A stretch of 5,613 bases of DNA from Rickettsiales bacterium (lineage in GTDB: Bacteria > Pseudomonadota > Alphaproteobacteria > Rs-D84), in assembly GCA_031283565.1 (NCBI GenBank), contig JAITBM010000091.1, forward strand, positions 1 through 5,613, in the 5' to 3' direction. The translations under genes were made by a program, and so were the position numbers. A model generated the notes under the pieces. The model made no database searches, had not been told where the DNA came from, and saw nothing but the letters and a program-made list of their open reading frames with translations. Below are positions 5,249 to 5,613 of this stretch, piece after piece. The first letter of the stretch is position 1; the number at the start of each line of letters is the position of its first letter.

Positions 5249-5613
5249 ATGGGAAAACTATTCACATTTTTGCTTCTTGCCGCATGCGGCGGATTTATAC
5301 AGAAAAATCCTGAGACGGAAAAGCTGGCGCAAGTAAAAGACGAGCCGCTGGGGTGCCAGTTTTTATACCGACTAGAAGTGGATGCCTTGGTATATTCCAA
5401 AGATGATGCGATAACTTATCTTGAAAATCGCATAGTCGATCAAGTTCGACGCGGCAATGTATATTGGCTTGTGTCCGTGCGCACAAATCCGAAAGAATGG
5501 AAATTATTCGGACAGGAAAGGAGCTATATAATCACGGCGAATGTTTACCGCTGTCCGGAGCATGCGAATGTAGTCACCCGCGCGGAGTTGGAAAAATCGT
5601 CCGATTTCGGAAT
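5249..5613 (+). CDS. Small lipoprotein of unknown function, partial (3' end outside window)
   Basis: Reading from ATG at 5249 gives 121 codons open to the right edge. Residues 1-12 form a very short lipoprotein signal (MGKLFTFLLLAA) followed by Cys13, with lipobox LAAC (10-13). The mature part has an acidic and lysine-rich linker, then GCQFLYRLEV (35-44), RRGNVYWLVSV (67-77) and SYIITANVYRCPE (92-104). C36 and C102 could form a disulfide. The layout of an early Cys, a Gly-Asn pair before a strand and a late YRCP recalls the DUF4156/YjeI type of small lipoproteins, but this is a visual resemblance only. No in-frame ATG, GTG or TTG was seen upstream of this ATG as far as about 5192, and there is no Shine-Dalgarno sequence. 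The promoter position predicts a leaderless mRNA. Isoleucine is coded four times by ATA and once by ATC. Confidence 0.75.
   Translation, partial: MGKLFTFLLLAACGGFIQKNPETEKLAQVKDEPLGCQFLYRLEVDALVYSKDDAITYLENRIVDQVRRGNVYWLVSVRTNPKEWKLFGQERSYIITANVYRCPEHANVVTRAELEKSSDFG

Overview
The window looks like chromosomal DNA from an alphaproteobacterium, probably an uncultured and possibly host-associated lineage. The best evidence is the leftward AddB, whose N-terminal half follows the alphaproteobacterial type. The rsmI gene sits head to head with a lipoprotein of the penicillin-binding-protein-activator (LpoA) class, an arrangement also known from Proteobacteria such as E. coli. The core genes are fairly GC-rich; two 60-base blocks of the activator gene count to about 67-68% GC. 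They nevertheless favour ATA for isoleucine, which is a recognisable habit of this genome.

Positions 1-2597 (minus strand) hold a tightly packed operon, in transcription order rsmI - engB - addB. RsmI 2'-O-methylates C1402 of 16S rRNA, EngB is a GTPase for 50S subunit assembly, and AddB is half of the AddAB double-strand-break repair enzyme. rsmI and engB overlap by an ATGA junction that is preceded by an A-AAA-AAA heptamer. engB and addB overlap by 16 nt. addB runs off the left edge.

Positions 2597-2649 form a compact divergent control region. A near-consensus promoter with an extended -10 reads rightward into the activator gene. A weaker promoter using almost the same -10 bases may read leftward into the rsmI operon.

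Positions 2649-4238 (plus strand) encode a 529-residue lipoprotein with a periplasmic-binding-protein fold. It is likely a periplasmic regulator of peptidoglycan synthesis and carries a polar C-terminal tail with no obvious counterpart in the basic fold.

From 4239 to the right edge the DNA is more AT-rich and looks accessory. After about 180 bases without a convincing gene comes an ORF (4422-5192) that combines a phage tail-fibre-like stalk motif with a Cys/Trp-rich C-terminal domain. It has no recognisable signal peptide and no clear ribosome binding site. A second small lipoprotein gene begins at 5249 and runs off the right edge. Its start codon falls where its own strong promoter should start transcription, so its mRNA is predicted to be leaderless.

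I saw no CRISPR array, transposase or rRNA gene, and recognised no tRNA gene by eye.
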